Source: Variovorax sp. J22G73 (lineage in GTDB: Bacteria > Pseudomonadota > Gammaproteobacteria > Burkholderiales > Burkholderiaceae_C). Taken from it: DNA of 64,000 bases. Location of the stretch: assembly GCF_030317035.1 (NCBI RefSeq), contig NZ_JASZYK010000018.1, positions 62,001 through 126,000 on the forward strand. Reading direction: 5' to 3'. The notes beneath the pieces are model-generated. The model had not been told where the DNA came from, made no database searches, and saw nothing but the letters and a program-made list of their open reading frames with translations. Shown here piece after piece: positions 54,022-62,258 of the stretch; the stretch's first letter is position 1; each line of letters opens with the position of its first letter. Position numbers and translations under genes: made by a program.

Positions 54022-54951
54022 CTACCGCAGGTCGAACAACGCAGCCGCATTGCCCCACGCAATGCGCTGCGCCACATCGGGCGGCAGGTCGCCCAGCCAC
54101 ACGCGGTAGCCGCGCATGATGTCGTCGTAGGCGCTCCAGCGCTGGTTGACCCAGGTGTCGGAGCCGACCAGGAAGCGCTCGGGGTACTTGAGGATGAGCG
54201 CGCGCCACTCGGGGCACAGCGTGCCGCCCTCGCAGGTGAGCCCGGGCCGGTAAGACAGCTCGCCCATCAGCAGCGGGTAGCGCTCCAGCAGCGCGTGCAC
54301 GCGCGCGATGGGCGTGCCGCCGATGCCGGTGTGCGCCCAGATGAGGCGCAGGTCCCGCCCCTTCGACGGGGCATTGGCCATCAGCAGGTCGATGGCCTCG
54401 TCGTCCACGTGCGCGAGCACCGCGAGCTTCTGGCGCTCGGCCAGGGCAATGAGCTTCTTGGCCACGGGGCCGTTGGCATTGGCGCTGTCAAACAGGTGGA
54501 ACTCGCCCAGGCCGCGGTAGGGGCCGCTGGGCGTGCCGCGTGCGAGTTCGGCCTGCACCATGTCGTGGATGGTGTCGTCGCGGAACCAGTTGCCGTAGTC
54601 GTCGCGGTTGCGGTACAGGCGCACGAAAGGCACCACGCGCACGCCGGCCTCGCGCGTTTCCTTTGCCGCGGCCAGCGTCTGCGTGCCGGCGTTGGGGCGC
54701 GAGTTGGCGACGATGGCCTTCACGTTGTTGCGCTGCATGCGCGCCAGCGCTTCGGCGGGCGGGTACGGGCCGGTGTTGCCGTCCCATGCTTCCTGGTTGT
54801 AGTGCAGGTGGGTGTCGAACAGCGGGCCGTCGTACGGCGCCTTTGCGGGAGCCTGTGTAGGCGCCTGTGTTGCGGCCTGCGCGAAGGCTTGCGACACCAG
54901 GATCGAAGAGGCGGCCAGCAGCAGGCTGGCGAGGGTCGCGGGAGCGCGCAT
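54022..54951 (-). CDS. Exported amidohydrolase-family protein
   Basis: The 309-residue product starts with a signal peptide ([20 protein letters not shown], then QAFA) and a short Gln/Ala/Pro-rich linker ([12 protein letters not shown]). The catalytic domain opens [16 protein letters not shown], the metal-binding HxH motif, with later [16 protein letters not shown] and a C-terminal [10 protein letters not shown] Asp motif. This is the TIM-barrel amidohydrolase-2 (decarboxylase/hydrolase) group. It is convergent with the solute-binding protein gene, nine bases apart. The substrate is unknown. Confidence 0.87.
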   Translation of the reverse strand: MRAPATLASLLLAASSILVSQAFAQAATQAPTQAPAKAPYDGPLFDTHLHYNQEAWDGNTGPYPPAEALARMQRNNVKAIVANSRPNAGTQTLAAAKETREAGVRVVPFVRLYRNRDDYGNWFRDDTIHDMVQAELARGTPSGPYRGLGEFHLFDSANANGPVAKKLIALAERQKLAVLAHVDDEAIDLLMANAPSKGRDLRLIWAHTGIGGTPIARVHALLERYPLLMGELSYRPGLTCEGGTLCPEWRALILKYPERFLVGSDTWVNQRWSAYDDIMRGYRVWLGDLPPDVAQRIAWGNAAALFDLR

Positions 54952-55011
54952 GGGGTCCTCTCGGGGTCGCGGATGGTAGAACCTGAATTATTCGAGACTC
55001 CGCACGCACCC

Positions 55012-55449
55012 ATGAGCAATACCCCGACAACCCAGACGCGCATTGCCGACAGCTTCGGCTCGCAAGGCCTCATGAAGACGCTGGGCGCCAGCCTCGTTTT
55101 CGTGGGCGAAGGCGAGGTCCACATCGCCATGCCGTTCTCGCTGGCGCTCTCGCAGCAGCAGGGCTTCGTGCACGCGGGCGCGGTCACCAGCATCGTCGAC
55201 AGCGCGTGCGGCTATGCCGCGTTGACGACGGCACCGGCGGAGTTCGACGTGGTGACGGCCGAGTTCAAGATCAACTTCATGCGCCCCGCGCTGGGCACGC
55301 GCTTCGTGGCCGTGGGCAAGGTGCAGAGCGCGGGCAAGCTGCTGTCGGTGTGCACGGGCGAAGTGCGTGCGTTCACCGACGGCGCCACCGCGTACAAGGT
55401 GGTCGCGATGATGCAGGCGACGGTGGTCAACGTTCGCCGCGCAGGCTGA
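55012..55449 (+). CDS. PaaI-family hotdog thioesterase
   Basis: The product, 145 residues from ATG 55012, has the hotdog-fold thioesterase core: FSLALSQQQGFVHAGAVTSI contains the HGG-like motif (here HAG), followed by DSACGYAALTTAPAEFDVVT and EFKINFMRPALGTRFVAVGK. Such enzymes hydrolyse acyl-CoA thioesters, often in aromatic or fatty acid pathways. An upstream in-frame ATG would add about 14 residues. It is divergent from the amidohydrolase gene and is followed by a hairpin. Confidence 0.88.
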   Translation: MSNTPTTQTRIADSFGSQGLMKTLGASLVFVGEGEVHIAMPFSLALSQQQGFVHAGAVTSIVDSACGYAALTTAPAEFDVVTAEFKINFMRPALGTRFVAVGKVQSAGKLLSVCTGEVRAFTDGATAYKVVAMMQATVVNVRRAG

Positions 55450-55485
55450 ACGACGCCTCACCCATCATCACGCGTCGCTCATGAA

Positions 55486-55526
55486 CGACGAAGGGCACGC
55501 CGCGCAAGGCGGCATGCCCTTCATCG
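55486..55526. terminator. Strong hairpin between convergent genes
   Basis: Arms CGACGAAGGGCACGCCG (55486-55502) and CGGCATGCCCTTCATCG (55510-55526) pair over 17 bases with two mismatched or G-U positions and a short loop. It lies between the thioesterase gene and the small exported protein gene, which face each other. No T-run follows, so termination is a guess from position and stem strength. Confidence 0.55.
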
Positions 55527-55538
55527 GCGAAGCGTGGA

Positions 55539-55796
55539 TCAGCCCGCGTTCTTCAGCGACTGCTTGGCCTTGTTGGCCGACGCCTTCGAGCGGTTCTTGT
55601 GATAACCCGACTTGACGTTGTTCACGGCCTTGCCCACGGGGCCGCTCTTCTTGGCCTTGCTGTCGGCCTGCTTCTCGTCGATCTTGTGCTGCGCGGCGTC
55701 GGTCGCCTCGGAGGCGGCCTTGCCGATCTGCGCGCTGGCGGTGCCGGCGGCGAGCAGGGTGAGCGACGTGGCGATGGCGATCAGGGCTTTGTTCAT
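55539..55796 (-). CDS. Small exported basic protein (85 aa)
   Basis: The ATG at 55796 gives a signal peptide (NKALIAIATSLTLLAAGTAS, cleavage near ASA) and a mature part of about 63 residues rich in Lys, Ala and Ser (KIDEKQADSKAKKSG, SGYHKNRSKASANKAKQSLK). It is predicted helical and highly charged. No family is recognised. A ribosome site (GGAGGACCGCTC) lies upstream. It is one of many small, exported, lysine-rich proteins of unknown role in this group of bacteria. Confidence 0.65.
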   Translation of the reverse strand: MNKALIAIATSLTLLAAGTASAQIGKAASEATDAAQHKIDEKQADSKAKKSGPVGKAVNNVKSGYHKNRSKASANKAKQSLKNAG

Positions 55797-55926
55797 TGAG
55801 CGGTCCTCCGGGTTGTTGAAATCAGGTCTCATGGTTGCATCGACTTCAGCGCCGTCGTGTCAGCCGTGACCGCGCATCGCGTGGCGTACAAGCCCGACAG
55901 CGCAACCCGAGCCCTGGGCTGAACCC

Positions 55927-57204
55927 TCAGTGAATCTTCCCGAGGTACGCATCCACGGACGCGCCCCAAAGCCGTTGCACGGTGTAGGTGCCGTGGCCGT
56001 CGAGCCCTTTGGGCGGCATGAGCACTTCGAACGTGCCGGTTCCACCTGCCGACCGGAACGCGTTGAAGTTGGCGCGACTGTGGGCAATGGGGTAATACGG
56101 GTCGGCCTCTCCGTAGAGCCAGAGCGTCGGGCCGGGGAAGGAGGCACCACGCGTGAAGAGTTCGCCGTTCACCTTGGCAGCGTCCGGGCAGAGCGCGCCG
56201 ATCCAGCCGCCCACGAAATTGATCGCGCCCACCACTTCCCGGGGATGCAGTCCTGCATAGGCCGTCGCAAGAATGCCGCCGCGCGACACGCCGCCGATCA
56301 CCACGCGCCGTGCGTCCACATCGCTGCGTTGCCGAATGTGCGTCATCGCTACCTGGATGTCCGCCAGCGCGCGGTCTGCACCGGGCAACGAGAGCGCCGC
56401 CCGGCAGCTGTAGCGCGAGCGGTCCGTTTCGAAGCCCTCGTCGTACAGGCCGTCCGAATGACCGCGGCCACGGCGCTGCGGATAGATGACCTGCCAGCCG
56501 CGCGCGACGAAGAACGCGCTCACCTCCGGGCTGACCCAGGTCAACCCGAACCATTCCGGGCGATTGCCGATGCCCGTCGATCCATGGTTCATGACAAGGG
56601 TCGGAAAGGGCCCATCACCTTCGGGCCGGTGCACGACCATCTCCAGGCGCACCGGCTTGCCGTTCTCGGTGAACGGGGTCTCCAGCCATTCGACGCGTCG
56701 CACATAGGCGGGCGGGCGCCGCGACAGCACGCCCGCGGACAGCAGCTGCGACTCGGGCCGCCAGATTCCCATTTCCATGTCGCCGTCGTCGCGCAGGCGC
56801 AGCACGAGTTCGGCGCCGGTCTTCAGGCGCACGTGGAGTTCGTCTTTTTCGAAGCGGCCCGGCGCTTCGTCGACCACGGTCTGCTGCGGGCTGGCGCCTG
56901 CGTAGGTGACAGTCGCGCCCGTGGCGGAAAGCTCGCGAATGGCAATCTTGATGTCGCAGCCCGCGCCGCGGCAAGCCCAGCCGCTCCAGACGCCGCGCCA
57001 CCGTGCGAGCTCGGCGGGCACAGCGGGTGCAGCCGACGCAGCGGTGTCTTCGGCCAGGGCAGTCACCTGCGGCGGCAACTCTGCCGCCACAGCACTCTCC
57101 GACACCGCCCGCGGCAGATCGCCGATGTAGCTGGGCCATGCAGTCTGAGCCGACGCGGCCATGCAAACGGCGAGCAGGAGCGCGCCAACAAACATTCGCT
57201 TCAC
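55927..57204 (-). CDS. Exported alpha/beta hydrolase (dienelactone hydrolase/peptidase type)
   Basis: The GTG at 57204 is preferred because GAGGG lies six bases upstream and it yields a compact signal peptide (KRMFVGALLLAVCMAASAQ). The mature protein has an N-terminal beta domain (about 60-170; WACRGAGCDIKIAIREL) and a hydrolase domain with LVMNHGSTG (oxyanion region), the nucleophile Ser in GGVSRGG, Asp in YGEADPYYP and His in GLDGHGTY. Length is 425 residues. It is not in an obvious operon; the neighbouring deaminase gene to its right reads the same way after 49 bases. Confidence 0.83.
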   Translation of the reverse strand: MKRMFVGALLLAVCMAASAQTAWPSYIGDLPRAVSESAVAAELPPQVTALAEDTAASAAPAVPAELARWRGVWSGWACRGAGCDIKIAIRELSATGATVTYAGASPQQTVVDEAPGRFEKDELHVRLKTGAELVLRLRDDGDMEMGIWRPESQLLSAGVLSRRPPAYVRRVEWLETPFTENGKPVRLEMVVHRPEGDGPFPTLVMNHGSTGIGNRPEWFGLTWVSPEVSAFFVARGWQVIYPQRRGRGHSDGLYDEGFETDRSRYSCRAALSLPGADRALADIQVAMTHIRQRSDVDARRVVIGGVSRGGILATAYAGLHPREVVGAINFVGGWIGALCPDAAKVNGELFTRGASFPGPTLWLYGEADPYYPIAHSRANFNAFRSAGGTGTFEVLMPPKGLDGHGTYTVQRLWGASVDAYLGKIH

Positions 57205-57253
57205 AAGCATCCCTCGAAGTTTTTCGGGGGATTGAATCACAAGCGCGGCCCGT

Positions 57254-57748
57254 TCAGCCCACCCGGCGCGAGGCAGCCCAGTCCGAAAGAATCCGCACGG
57301 CGTCGTCGGCCAGCTCCTGTTCCGCGGGCAGCTTGCGCTGCTCCAGCGTGGCACCTGCCTCGGCGCGCAGCGCCTCGACGTCGATGGGGTGCCTCGCCGC
57401 CACGCTCACGCCCTCGAAGGCGTCGCCCGACTGCGCGAGCGAGGCTGCGTAGTACAGCTGGCCGATGCCCGCGATGTGCATGGCCGCCACGCACATGGCG
57501 CAGGGCTCGCACGAGGTGTACATCTCGCAGCCCGCGAGGTCGACCGTGCCCAGCTTGCGGCAGGCGTCGCGAATGGCCTCGATCTCGCCGTGCGAGGTCG
57601 GGTCGGAATGCGCGACGGAGTGGTTGAAGCCTTCGCCGACGATGGCGCCGTCTTTCACGACCACGGCACCGAAGGGCTCGGTGCCGGGCACGCTCAGCGC
57701 CTGTGCGGACAGAGCGAGCGCGCGTTGCATGAAGGGCTGGTGGTACAT
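57254..57748 (-). CDS. Nucleobase/nucleoside deaminase (GuaD/CDA type)
   Basis: The product carries the zinc deaminase motifs HGE (DPTSHGEIEAIRDA; Glu is the proton shuttle) and PCxxC (TSCEPCAMC), with GTEPFGAVVVKDGAIVGEGF before them. This fits guanine deaminase or related nucleoside deaminases. The start is ambiguous: ATG codons occur at 57775, 57766, 57757 and 57748 in a 9-bp tandem repeat, and none has a ribosome site. The 164-residue form from 57748 (MYHQPFMQRALALSAQAL) matches the family best. The gene is the last of the catabolic operon. Confidence 0.88.
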   Translation of the reverse strand: MYHQPFMQRALALSAQALSVPGTEPFGAVVVKDGAIVGEGFNHSVAHSDPTSHGEIEAIRDACRKLGTVDLAGCEMYTSCEPCAMCVAAMHIAGIGQLYYAASLAQSGDAFEGVSVAARHPIDVEALRAEAGATLEQRKLPAEQELADDAVRILSDWAASRRVG

Positions 57749-57784
57749 GCGGGTCATGGGGGTCATGGGGGTCATAGGGGTCAG
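57749..57784 (-). repeat. 9-bp tandem repeat carrying alternative start codons
   Basis: Read on the minus strand, CTGACCCCT, ATGACCCCC, ATGACCCCC and ATGACCCGC follow each other and lead into the ATG at 57748. The TGA of the first unit is the stop codon of the upstream MFS gene. Each of the next units offers an in-frame ATG (Met-Thr-Pro) for the deaminase. A change in copy number would shift the distance between stop and start without changing the frame. Confidence 0.8.
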
Positions 57785-59067
57785 GCCTTTCTGGCGCTGT
57801 CGAGCGCGTGGACGGGTGAGTGGGTGTGCGGCGAGGATGGCTGCGGTGCGAACAGGCCCGCCATCGACCTGGCATAGCGGCCCGGGTCGAAGCACAGCAT
57901 CAGCGGCAGCAGCACCACGACCACCGCGCCCAGGTAGGCCCACGCGAGCGTGAAGCCGCCGGTGTGCTCGCGCACCCAGCCGGTGACGAAGGGCGCGAGC
58001 GCCGCGATCATGAAGCCCACGCCCTGCATGAAGCCCGCCAGCGCGCCGGCCTGCGCCGGGTCGCCCAGGTGGTCGAGCGCCAGCACCATGCACAGCGCGA
58101 ACGCGCCCCCCAGGCCGAAGCCCAGCACCACGGCGACGGCCGGCGCCGGCACGGGCGCCTCGAAGGTGAGCGCGGCAAAGCCCGCGAGCTGCGCGAGCAG
58201 CGTGAGCACCAGCCAGGGCCGCATGTCGCGCCCCCGGCTGCGCGCGATGGCGGGCATGGCCAGCGCGGCGACCACCTGCGCCAGCGTCATCAGCGCGAGC
58301 ACCGAGCCGCCCTGCTGCGCGCTCCAGCCCTGCTGCGCATAGAAGTGCGGCAGCCACGCGACCAGGCTGGTGTAGCCGCCGTTGATGAGGCCGAAGCACA
58401 CGGCCAGCAGCCATGCGCGGCGGTTGCCGAAGCAGCGCAGCCACGAGAGGTTCTGGCGCGGCGTGTCGGTGGTGAACTGCACGCGCCGCATGTTCAGCCA
58501 GTACAGCAGCGCGAAGGTCGCGAGCAGCGCCCAGATGGCCAGGCCCGCATGCCAGTCGGGCTGCGCGCCGCCGAACGCGTGCGCCACCCACGGGCTGGCC
58601 ATGGCACCGAGGCCGCCGCCGCCCATGATGGCGGCGGAGTACAGCCCCGTCATCACGCCGATGCGCGTGGGGTAGGCCTGCTTGACCACGCCGGGCATCA
58701 GCGCCTGCACCAGCCCCACGCCCGCGCCCGCGAGCGCCGCGCTCCACAGCAAGGCCGCCGCGCCGCCCGCCACGTAGCGGCTCGCGCAGGCAACCGCGAT
58801 GGCCGCCAGCCCGCAGGCAATGCCGGCACGCGCGCCCACGCGCTGCCCCACCGCCGCGCCGACGAGCGACATGGCGCCCATGGCGAACATCGGCAGCACC
58901 GTGAGCAACGCGACCGCATGAAAGCTGATGCCCGTGGCCTGCCGGATGGCCGCCAGCAGCGGGCTGCTCGAGGTGAGAAAGGCGCGCAGGTTGAGCGCCA
59001 CCAGCACGATGACGACGGCGAAGGCCATGCCGCCATCGCCGTCCTTGCTGCCGCGCCGCACCGTCAC
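57781..59067 (-). CDS. CynX/NimT-family MFS transporter
   Basis: The 428-residue product (GTG 59067, whose GTGA overlaps the amidohydrolase stop) has twelve helices. It begins with FAVVIVLVALNLRAFLTSSSPLL, the CynX/NimT-type first helix with the conserved LNLR motif. Loop segments such as YPTRIGVMTGLYSAAIMGGG are family features. Members carry cyanate, nitroimidazole or other small anions. Placed between the cytosine-deaminase-like and nucleoside-deaminase-like genes, it may move the substrate or a product such as cyanate or urea-like compounds. Confidence 0.88.
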   Translation of the reverse strand: MTVRRGSKDGDGGMAFAVVIVLVALNLRAFLTSSSPLLAAIRQATGISFHAVALLTVLPMFAMGAMSLVGAAVGQRVGARAGIACGLAAIAVACASRYVAGGAAALLWSAALAGAGVGLVQALMPGVVKQAYPTRIGVMTGLYSAAIMGGGGLGAMASPWVAHAFGGAQPDWHAGLAIWALLATFALLYWLNMRRVQFTTDTPRQNLSWLRCFGNRRAWLLAVCFGLINGGYTSLVAWLPHFYAQQGWSAQQGGSVLALMTLAQVVAALAMPAIARSRGRDMRPWLVLTLLAQLAGFAALTFEAPVPAPAVAVVLGFGLGGAFALCMVLALDHLGDPAQAGALAGFMQGVGFMIAALAPFVTGWVREHTGGFTLAWAYLGAVVVVLLPLMLCFDPGRYARSMAGLFAPQPSSPHTHSPVHALDSARKA

Positions 59068-60275
59068 AAGGCCGCGACCTCGGGCTGCAGCACGCCCTGG
59101 CGCGCCACCACGCGCCCGCCCGACACCACCAGCCGGCGCACGGGGCGAGCGACCACGGCCTGCGCCACGGTCTGCGCGTCGACCAGCACCAGGTCGGCGC
59201 GGTTGCCCGGCACCAGCCCGTACTGCTCGAAGCCGCAGCCGCGCGCGCCGGAATGGGTGACGGTGTCGAGCGCCACTTCGAGCTCGTCGTCGCGGCGCAG
59301 GTTGTAGCGCAGGCCGATGATCATGGCGCGCTCGAGCATGTCGGGGTTGCCGTACGGCGACCAGGTGTCGCGGATGCCGTCGTTGCCGCCGAGCACCGTC
59401 ACGCCGGCCTGGCGGCAGGCCAGCAGCGGCGGCACGCTGCGCGAAGGCGGCGCGCTGGTGACGAGAACCACGCCCAGTTTGGCCATGCGTGCGAGCAGGG
59501 CTTCGCGCTCGCGTTCGCCTACGTCACCCAGGCAGAAGCCGTGGCTGATCGCCACCTTGCCCTGCATGCCCAGCGCCTTGGTGCGCTGCAGGATCAGGTC
59601 GAGCGAAAACGCGCCCATGGCGCCGGGCTCGTGCAGGTGGATGTCGAGCGGGCGCTGGTGCTTGTGCGCGATGCCGAAGAGCACGTCGAGCGACTTCACC
59701 GGGTCGCCGTCGATGGCGCAGGGGTCGAGGCCGCCGAGCACGTCGGCGCCCATGGCGAGCGACTCGTCGAGCAGCTCAGCGGTGCCGGAGCGGCCCAGCA
59801 GGCCCGACTGCGGGAACGCGACCAGCTGGATCTGCTGCACCTCGCGCAGCGCCTCGCGCGTGCGCAAGGTGCCTTCGAGGTGGCGCAGGCCGGCCTGGGT
59901 GTCCACGTCCACATGCGTGCGCAGCCGCGTGGTGCCCAGCGCGAGGAAGGCCTTGGCCAGCACCTTCGATTGCGCGGCGGCGTCGTGGCCGCTGGCATGG
60001 CGAAAGGCGCGCTCGTTGTCGATCTTGTCGGTGAGGTTGGTGCCGACCTCGTTGCGGTACCAGTCCATGCCCCACATCGTCTTGTCGAGGTGGGTGTGGC
60101 CTTCGACCAGGCCGGGCAGCAGCAAGGCGCCACCGCCCTCTTCCACCGGCGTGGCGGCCGGCGCGGCGAGCGCGGGGCCGACCTCGGCGATGCGGCCGTC
60201 CTGCACGCGCACGTCGACGGCCGGACCACCAGGGGAGCCCATGGGGCGAACATTGCGGATGAGGAGCGAGGACAT
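59064..60275 (-). CDS. Cytosine deaminase-like amidohydrolase
   Basis: The 403-residue protein (ATG 60275, SSLLIRNVRPMGSPGGP) is a metal-dependent amidohydrolase close to CodA-type deaminases. Metal and catalytic residues are in GHTHLDKTMWG (HxH), DIHLHEPG, VAISHGF and GGNDGIRDTWSPYGN. The N- and C-terminal beta segments (GRIAEVGP, ADLVLVDAQTVA) form the small beta domain. An ATG 24 bases upstream (60299) is an alternative. The expected substrate is a nucleobase or cyclic amide, deaminated or ring-opened to release ammonia. Confidence 0.87.
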   Translation of the reverse strand: MSSLLIRNVRPMGSPGGPAVDVRVQDGRIAEVGPALAAPAATPVEEGGGALLLPGLVEGHTHLDKTMWGMDWYRNEVGTNLTDKIDNERAFRHASGHDAAAQSKVLAKAFLALGTTRLRTHVDVDTQAGLRHLEGTLRTREALREVQQIQLVAFPQSGLLGRSGTAELLDESLAMGADVLGGLDPCAIDGDPVKSLDVLFGIAHKHQRPLDIHLHEPGAMGAFSLDLILQRTKALGMQGKVAISHGFCLGDVGEREREALLARMAKLGVVLVTSAPPSRSVPPLLACRQAGVTVLGGNDGIRDTWSPYGNPDMLERAMIIGLRYNLRRDDELEVALDTVTHSGARGCGFEQYGLVPGNRADLVLVDAQTVAQAVVARPVRRLVVSGGRVVARQGVLQPEVAAL

Positions 60276-60300
60276 GGGGTCGGGTTCTTTCAAGGACATC

Positions 60301-60339
60301 GGGCGGCAGGTCAGGGCGGCAGCTCAGGGCGACAGGTCA
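60301..60339. repeat. 13-bp tandem repeat at the symporter stop codon
   Basis: Three copies of a 13-bp unit (GGGCGGCAGGTCA, GGGCGGCAGCTCA, GGGCGACAGGTCA) lie end to end between the symporter gene and the amidohydrolase gene. Each ends in TCA, which is TGA on the minus strand. The third is the actual stop of the symporter (60337-60339). The others, 13 and 26 bases further on, fall in the other two frames. Confidence 0.85.
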
Positions 60340-61812
60340 GGCCGGTTGCGCGGACACGCCGCGCGGCACGGCGCGTGCCGTGAACAGCGCGACGATCACG
60401 AACACCAGCGCGTTGGTCGCCAGCGCCACCAGGCCGGTGTTGAGCGACTTGAACACCACCGGCGCCGCGGGAAACAGCGTACCCAGGTTGGAGCCCGTCG
60501 TCATCATGAAACCGAGCACCGCGCCGCCCGCCAGGATGCCCGCGAAAGCCGCGTGCTTGTTGCCGAAAGGCTTCTTCATGAGGCTGAACAGCAGCGAAGG
60601 CAGCAGCTGCGTGAGCAGGCTGGACGCGAAGATGGCCACCGCCACGATGGTGGTGCCGCCGCGCAGCACGAAGTACACCGCCACCAGCGCGAACACCGGC
60701 AGCACGCCGCGCGCCACGCGCGACACCTGCTTGTCGGTGGCGTTGTGGGCGAAGCCTTCCTTGTAGACGTTCTTGCCGATCACGGTGGAGGCGGTCAGCA
60801 GGATCATCGAGCCCGGCACCAGCGCCGTGAGCACGCCCGTGCCGCCGATGACGCCCACGAACCACGGGTCGAAGGTGTGCTTGACCAGCCCGAACAGGGC
60901 CAGGTCGACCTCCGCGCCCTTCAGCCCCGGCACCTGCAGGATGGCCGCGAAACCCACCAGGAACAGGAAGGCGATGACCACCTGGTACAGCGGCATCAGG
61001 ATGGTGTTGCGGCGCACCGCGCTCGCGCTCTTGGCCGCGTACACCGAGGTGAGGTTGAACGGGTACAGGTAGTAGCCCAGCGCGGTGAGCAGGATGGTCG
61101 AGTTGTACCAGGTGAGGTTCAGGCCTTCCTTCGGGAACTCGAAGAACGTGGGGTTCGCGGCGTGGATGGCCGTGAACATGGGCGTGACGCCGCCGTAGTA
61201 GTGCCACGGCAGGTAAAGCCCCAGGAACACGGCGAGCGCGAGGATGAGCACGTCTTTCACGATGGCGATGCTGGCCGAGCCGTGGATGCCCGAGAACAGG
61301 ATGTAGCTGACCATGACCACCGTGCCGATCCAGATGGCCACCTGCGGCGCAATGGTGCCGTACGAGGCCTCCGACACGATGATGCCCAGCCCGCGCAGCT
61401 GGATGGTGAGCAGCGCCACCATGCCCATGAGCGCCACCACGGACACCAGCACGCCGAGCGGGCGGCTGTTGTACTTGTGCGCGAAGAAGTCCGAGAACGA
61501 CACCAGCTTGTGCGTGGTGGCGTAGCGCCACACGGCCGGCAGCATCCAGAAGGCCATGAGGTAGGCCAGCCCGCCGTAGGCCAGGATGTAGAAGGCCGGC
61601 GTGCCCTTGCTGTAAGACCAGCCGCTGGCGCCCAGGAAGGTGAAGGTGGAAAACGACTCGCCCGCCATCAGCAGGAACACCATGATGGCGCCCAGCCCGC
61701 GCCCGCCGAGCGCCCACTGCTCCAGGCTCATGGTGCGCCCGCGGCGCGCAAGCACCGCCAGGCCCAGCGCGCCGATGACGAACAGCGCGATCACGCCGAG
61801 AGCAGCGTTCAT
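60337..61812 (-). CDS. Sodium:solute symporter (SSS family)
   Basis: The 491-residue protein has about thirteen helices. SSS features include the start MNAALGVIALFVIGALGLAV, GRGLGAIMVFLLMAGESFS (sodium/substrate region), TFLGASGWSY, and GTGVLTALVPGSMILLTAST near helix 8. The substrate is not determined, but the neighbouring deaminases suggest a purine, pyrimidine or related heterocycle. The stop overlaps a 13-bp repeat. Its start overlaps the DUF3311 gene (61809-61812, ATGA), so they are translated together. Confidence 0.92.
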   Translation of the reverse strand: MNAALGVIALFVIGALGLAVLARRGRTMSLEQWALGGRGLGAIMVFLLMAGESFSTFTFLGASGWSYSKGTPAFYILAYGGLAYLMAFWMLPAVWRYATTHKLVSFSDFFAHKYNSRPLGVLVSVVALMGMVALLTIQLRGLGIIVSEASYGTIAPQVAIWIGTVVMVSYILFSGIHGSASIAIVKDVLILALAVFLGLYLPWHYYGGVTPMFTAIHAANPTFFEFPKEGLNLTWYNSTILLTALGYYLYPFNLTSVYAAKSASAVRRNTILMPLYQVVIAFLFLVGFAAILQVPGLKGAEVDLALFGLVKHTFDPWFVGVIGGTGVLTALVPGSMILLTASTVIGKNVYKEGFAHNATDKQVSRVARGVLPVFALVAVYFVLRGGTTIVAVAIFASSLLTQLLPSLLFSLMKKPFGNKHAAFAGILAGGAVLGFMMTTGSNLGTLFPAAPVVFKSLNTGLVALATNALVFVIVALFTARAVPRGVSAQPA

Positions 61813-62066
61813 CGGGCGTCTCCCTGCGCGCGCAGCGCGACCGCTGCATCAGCCGCGTGAGCCGCGTGAGCCGCGTCGATGGCATCCAGGTCGCCTTCGG
61901 CGCGGTCGATGAGCACCATGATGAGCGAGGTCAGCACCAGCCAGCTGACGTTCCACACCATCAGGAAGGGCATGCCGAGCACGAAGGTGGGCGCGACCGA
62001 CGAGAGCCAGCCGCCGCTGAAGAAGGCGACGACGGGCAGCGCGGCCAGCCATTTGACGGATTTCAT
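61809..62066 (-). CDS. DUF3311 small membrane protein
   Basis: The 85-residue product (MKSVKWLAALPVVAFFSGGW, then PTFVLGMPFLMVWNVSWLVL) has two hydrophobic segments with the PF-LMVWN motif of DUF3311, a small protein regularly encoded just before SSS symporters and probably their accessory subunit. The C-terminus is an Ala/His repeat (AAHAAHAADAAV) from a 9-bp tandem repeat (61851-61876). It is the first gene of the operon. The promoter should lie among the palindromes upstream. Confidence 0.82.
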   Translation of the reverse strand: MKSVKWLAALPVVAFFSGGWLSSVAPTFVLGMPFLMVWNVSWLVLTSLIMVLIDRAEGDLDAIDAAHAAHAADAAVALRAQGDAR

Positions 62067-62109
62067 CGGGGAGCCTCGATTCGGGTTTGGTTGAGAGTTG
62101 AATCCATTT

Positions 62110-62141
62110 TGGTTGACCATAAATATTATTTTGGTTAACCA
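62110..62141. promoter_or_regulatory. Paired palindromic operators in the GntR divergent region
   Basis: TGGTTGACCA (62110-62119) and TGGTTAACCA (62132-62141) are two near-identical 10-bp palindromes; the second extends to TTTGGTTAACCAAA. Their centres are 22 bp apart, about two helical turns, and the spacer is A/T-rich (TAAATATTATT). They lie between the divergent DUF3311-symporter operon and the GntR/FCD regulator, the expected place for its binding sites, so autorepression plus operon control is likely. Confidence 0.75.
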
Positions 62142-62258
62142 AACGAGGCGAATGGTACGGAGCGGGGCGGGCCGCGTCAATCCGGGGGATTTCCCGGGGG
62201 CCGTGGGGTGAAGCCGTATGCAACGGGGGTGCGGGCAATAATTGCCCCGCTCTTTTCC

